NCBI GenBank assembly: GCA_021813405.1
Contig: JAKAKS010000002.1
Coordinates: forward strand, 1-54,203
DNA: 54,203 nt
Reading direction: 5' to 3'
From: Nitrospirota bacterium
GTDB taxonomy: Bacteria > Nitrospirota > Thermodesulfovibrionia > Thermodesulfovibrionales > JdFR-88
Part shown: positions 51,755 through 54,203 of the stretch, piece by piece
How the letters are laid out: every line of letters starts with the position of its first letter
Position numbering within the stretch: position 1 is the stretch's first letter
Notes under the pieces: generated by a model
What the model was told of the DNA's origin: nothing
The model's input: only the letters and a program-made list of their open reading frames with translations
The model's database searches: none
Program-made: the position numbers and the translations under genes

Positions 51755-52483
51755 TTGAACCCGCAGCTTAAGCTCCTGGTGGAGCTGCAGCAAATGGACA
51801 GCCAGATAATTGAAAGAGCTTATCTGGTAAAGCAGATCCCCTTTAAGATCGAGTCCGCAATGTCCCCTCTTAAGCAGGCCAAAGTTTCCTTGGAAGAAAA
51901 GAAACGCGCTTATGAGGCCGCCGTCAAGCGCAAGCGGGAGCTGGACTCGGAGCTTGAGGACATGGGCCAGAAGATAACCAAGCTGAAGGCCCAGACCTCC
52001 GGCGTAAAGACCAACAAGGAATACCACGCCCTTTTAAAAGAGATAGAGGCCGCCGAAGCCTCCAGGTTCGCCCATGAGGATTCCATCCTGTCTGCAATGG
52101 AGCAGATCGAGTCTTCGGAAAAAGAGATAAAGACAGAAGAGAAGAAGGTAAAAGAGGAAGAAGCCAGGGTGGAGGTGTTCCGGCAGGACCTGGAAAAACA
52201 GAAAGAAGCCGCCTCTCTGGAATTAAAGGAGCTTAAAGGCAAACGGGCCGCATTCGCGTCCCAGATAGCCCAGGATGCCTATGAGCTTTACATGTCGCTT
52301 CTGAAGGACCTTGGCGGCGTGGCCGTTGCCCAGGCCAAAGGCGAGGTTTGCGGCGGCTGCCATATGAATATAATGCCCCAGCTTTATGTGCATATAAAGC
52401 AGAACAGCGAGATACATCAGTGCCCCCAGTGCCGCAGGATACTGTTTTATAAAGAGGAGCCGGTGGAAGAGCCGGCGAAATGA
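51755..52483 (+). CDS. Coiled-coil C4-type zinc-ribbon protein (CdsZ/DUF164 family)
   Basis: A 242-residue protein with a long coiled coil (about 10-175, rich in Glu/Lys) and a C-terminal zinc ribbon CGGCHMNIMPQ ... HQCPQCRRILFY. This family (HP0958-like) binds nucleic acid or sigma-factor complexes in some bacteria. GGAGG (51740-51744) favours TTG 51755 (spacing 10) over TTG 51749. It begins only 22 nt after the tRNA CCA, so its mRNA may be released by tRNA processing. Confidence 0.9.
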   Translation: MNPQLKLLVELQQMDSQIIERAYLVKQIPFKIESAMSPLKQAKVSLEEKKRAYEAAVKRKRELDSELEDMGQKITKLKAQTSGVKTNKEYHALLKEIEAAEASRFAHEDSILSAMEQIESSEKEIKTEEKKVKEEEARVEVFRQDLEKQKEAASLELKELKGKRAAFASQIAQDAYELYMSLLKDLGGVAVAQAKGEVCGGCHMNIMPQLYVHIKQNSEIHQCPQCRRILFYKEEPVEEPAK

Positions 52484-52878
52484 AAAAAGCCCTCATATGG
52501 TCCGACGGGGCCTCCAGCGGGAACCCTGGCCGGGCCGGTATCGGCGGGGTGGTTAAAATTGGGGAGCACACCGCCGAATTCTCACGATGCATCGGGATCA
52601 CCACCAATAACGTAGCCGAATACTCCGCGATTATAGAGGCCCTGGAAAAAGCTGCCGAAATGGGCGCAACCTCGGTGGAGGCGTTTATGGATTCGGAACT
52701 GGTGGTTAGGCAGATAAACGGCCGGTACGCCGTGCGGCACGAGAATATGAAGCCGCTTTTCGAAAAGACGATGAAGCTTCTTAAATCTTTTGACTCCTGG
52801 TCCGTCACCCACGTAAGAAGAGAGCAGAACAAGCGGGCCGACGCCCTCTCCAAAGAGGCAGTTAAAGACCCGGCATAG
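52480..52878 (+). CDS. rnhA: Ribonuclease HI family protein
   Basis: A 132-residue RNase H that cuts RNA in RNA-DNA hybrids. Active-site motifs: WSDGASSGNPGRAGIG (Asp), NNVAEYSAIIEALE (Glu), FMDSELVVRQI (Asp) and REQNKRADALSKEA (Asp). The basic handle region is reduced, as in many bacterial/archaeal type-1 variants. Overlaps the zinc-ribbon gene by 4 nt and closes the operon. Confidence 0.94.
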   Translation: MKKALIWSDGASSGNPGRAGIGGVVKIGEHTAEFSRCIGITTNNVAEYSAIIEALEKAAEMGATSVEAFMDSELVVRQINGRYAVRHENMKPLFEKTMKLLKSFDSWSVTHVRREQNKRADALSKEAVKDPA

Positions 52879-52903
52879 TTCCCTGCCGCAGCTTGCCTGT
52901 GCC

Positions 52904-53174
52904 TCCTTTTTTTATACGCTCAAACTGAAATCCGCAACCTTCTGTTTTCTATAGGGTTTTTATGCAGTCTGCGTTCAATCTGTTCAATGCCCTGCCCATT
53001 TTTGTCTCCTGTTTCGAGCCTGAGCGCCTGATTTTTTTTAAAGAGGCCGTTTCCTCAATATCGATAATTTTTTTCAAAGAGCGAAGGGGGAAATTCCCTT
53101 TTATCAGTGCCATCTTAACCTGGCACATCGTGACATTGTCCATAGCGGGCATACGTCATTAAGTTTATGTCATG
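52904..53174. repeat. Dispersed intergenic repeat, copy C
   Basis: Third and most divergent copy: left block CTTTTTTTATACGCTCAAAC ... GTTCAATCTGTTCAATG (to about 52989), right block GACATTGTCCATAGCGGGCA ... TATGTCATG. The centre is AT-rich and unlike the centres of copies A and B. It follows rnhA directly. Confidence 0.55.
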
Positions 53175-53281
53175 GTTTGCAGGTTAAGGCGTTTGGTTCT
53201 GAAAACCCTTTCCGTGGCCGTTTTTTAGGGCTTTATTACCCCTTCAACCCTTAAAATCGATGCTCCCAGTTGGCGCTCAAG

Positions 53282-53318
53282 TTTCGCCCGGAGTCTTGCT
53301 TGCAAACACCGGGCGAAA
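53282..53318. other. Perfect 10-bp inverted repeat upstream of the ankyrin gene
   Basis: TTTCGCCCGG (53282-53291) and CCGGGCGAAA (53309-53318) with a 17-nt loop. No T-run follows. It could be an operator or an mRNA hairpin upstream of the gene at 53417. Otherwise 53175-53416 is AT-rich with no gene. Confidence 0.5.
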
Positions 53319-53416
53319 TGTGCATATTACAATAAGAATTTCAATTAAAACTTTTGGAATGTTTACTACATTTGCTGAATCCATGTAACGCAATCTTACT
53401 GCTGATGGGGGCTAAA

Positions 53417-54203
53417 ATGAAGAGGATTTTAATTGTTTTTATTCTTGCATTTCCGTTATGTCTTACTTTACCGGCAAATGCCTCCACCGGACAGCTTGAT
53501 GACCAGCTTTTGGCTGCTGTAAAGCGTGATGTAGGCTTCAGGGGCGTTGATGTTGACAGTATAAAGGCGCTGCTTGACAAGGGAGCGGATGTAAACGCGC
53601 GAGATAGCAGTGGCAATACACCGTTAATATTGGTTGCCTGCAAGGGTATTGATCATGGACTCCATGTGCCCCTCGGTGAGCCCCCTACGGATATTACGAA
53701 ACTTCTGATTGATAGAGGCGCTGACGTTAACGCGAAAAATAATGCTGGCTGGACGGCACTGATGGATGCAGCTGGATGCGGGTTTGAAAATATTTCGCGC
53801 CTCCTTATAAACTCCGGCGCGGACGTGAATATAGAGGCCAGTGACGGCAGAACGGCGTTGATGCTTGCGGCCTATAGGGGTGCGGCAGATATTGTTAGGC
53901 AATTGATAGCCGCGCATGCTGCTGTGAACGCAAAGGACAAAAATGGCAATACGGCGCTTAGTTTTGCCGAAAAAAATGCACTTATCGAACGTGCGCCAGA
54001 ATATTTCGATGAAATAGTTCAAATGCTCAAGGCCGCCGGGGCGGAACCGGAGGAGAGCGACCTTAAGTACATGTTGTTTCTGACGATCAGGAAAGGCAAT
54101 TTGGCGCTTATGAAAGACTTGCTTAATAAGGGCGCAAATGTAAACGCAAGGAAACCCAAAGGCGGCTTGCCATGGGAGTGGGGCTTCAGATCACTGAGAT
54201 CGG
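53417..54203 (+). CDS. Exported ankyrin-repeat protein (partial)
   Basis: Runs off the right edge with an open frame (262 codons seen). Signal peptide MKRILIVFILAFPLCLTLPA, then ankyrin repeats (IKALLDKGADVNARDSSGNT, TKLLIDRGADVNAKNNAGWT, SRLLINSGADVNIEASDGRT, VRQLIAAHAAVNAKDKNGNT, and a further repeat after a linker near 215). Closely resembles the ankyrin protein at 25636 in layout and signal peptide, so they are paralogues. No Shine-Dalgarno is obvious before ATG 53417. Confidence 0.88.
   Translation, partial: MKRILIVFILAFPLCLTLPANASTGQLDDQLLAAVKRDVGFRGVDVDSIKALLDKGADVNARDSSGNTPLILVACKGIDHGLHVPLGEPPTDITKLLIDRGADVNAKNNAGWTALMDAAGCGFENISRLLINSGADVNIEASDGRTALMLAAYRGAADIVRQLIAAHAAVNAKDKNGNTALSFAEKNALIERAPEYFDEIVQMLKAAGAEPEESDLKYMLFLTIRKGNLALMKDLLNKGANVNARKPKGGLPWEWGFRSLRS

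Overview
The window is a chromosomal stretch of an anaerobic Gram-negative (diderm) bacterium. It has an outer-membrane usher, Tat and fimbrial genes, a DsrEFH/TusA-like sulfur-relay operon, a CooC-type CO-dehydrogenase maturation ATPase, an orphan NuoN, a PEP-CTERM protein and an rpsU-yqeY-dnaG-rpoD core operon. This gene mix fits an uncultured Nitrospirota (Thermodesulfovibrionia-like) or deltaproteobacterial lineage. That placement is inferred from gene content, not from a database search.

Layout. 1-6.5 kb: end of a secreted protein, nuoN, zapA/zapB and a lytic transglycosylase, then a 607-residue protein I cannot name. 6.9-8.7 kb: a sigma-54-driven small zinc-ribbon gene and, on the minus strand, a four-gene sulfur-trafficking operon. 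9.1-15.6 kb: a complete type II-C CRISPR system (tracrRNA on the minus strand, cas9-cas1-cas2 on the plus strand, 30 repeats and 29 spacers). 15.7-18 kb: two exported lysine-rich proteins and a lipoprotein. 18.3-23.8 kb: an archaic chaperone-usher fimbria operon behind a sigma-54 promoter, then cooC. 24.4-28.7 kb: a PEP-CTERM protein, a secreted ankyrin protein and a SulP transporter. 28.7-36.4 kb: a tightly packed operon (nnrD, pgeF, CBS, tsaE, nadK, UDG, HIT, recN, ferredoxin), followed by the decayed 3' end of a dGTPase gene. 36.8-40.6 kb: a MacAB-like export system and a HAMP protein. 40.7-45.9 kb: an outer-membrane protein and a tatA-tatC-unknown-HEAT-HD-GYP operon. 46.7-52.9 kb: the rpsU-yqeY-NIF3-dnaG-rpoD operon, a CAU tRNA, a zinc-ribbon coiled-coil gene and an RNase H gene. 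The right edge cuts a second secreted ankyrin gene.

The most interesting part is the CRISPR locus. Each 36-nt repeat, read on the minus strand, is 7 nt + TTGGAA + 17 nt + TACAAT, so every repeat can act as its own sigma-70 promoter that fires into the next spacer, as in Neisseria. The tracrRNA carries a full 36-nt anti-repeat whose six differences are all transitions, five of them leaving G-U pairs. Read on the plus strand, the same anti-repeat keeps the promoter (TTGAAG-N17-TACAAT) and points at cas9. One repeat-derived segment may therefore serve as both tracrRNA pairing arm and cas9 promoter.

Other threads: three sigma-54 promoters upstream of surface or unknown genes; several genes whose start codon lies 5-8 nt after a -10 box with no Shine-Dalgarno (probable leaderless mRNAs); and a roughly 230-270-bp dispersed repeat present three times.
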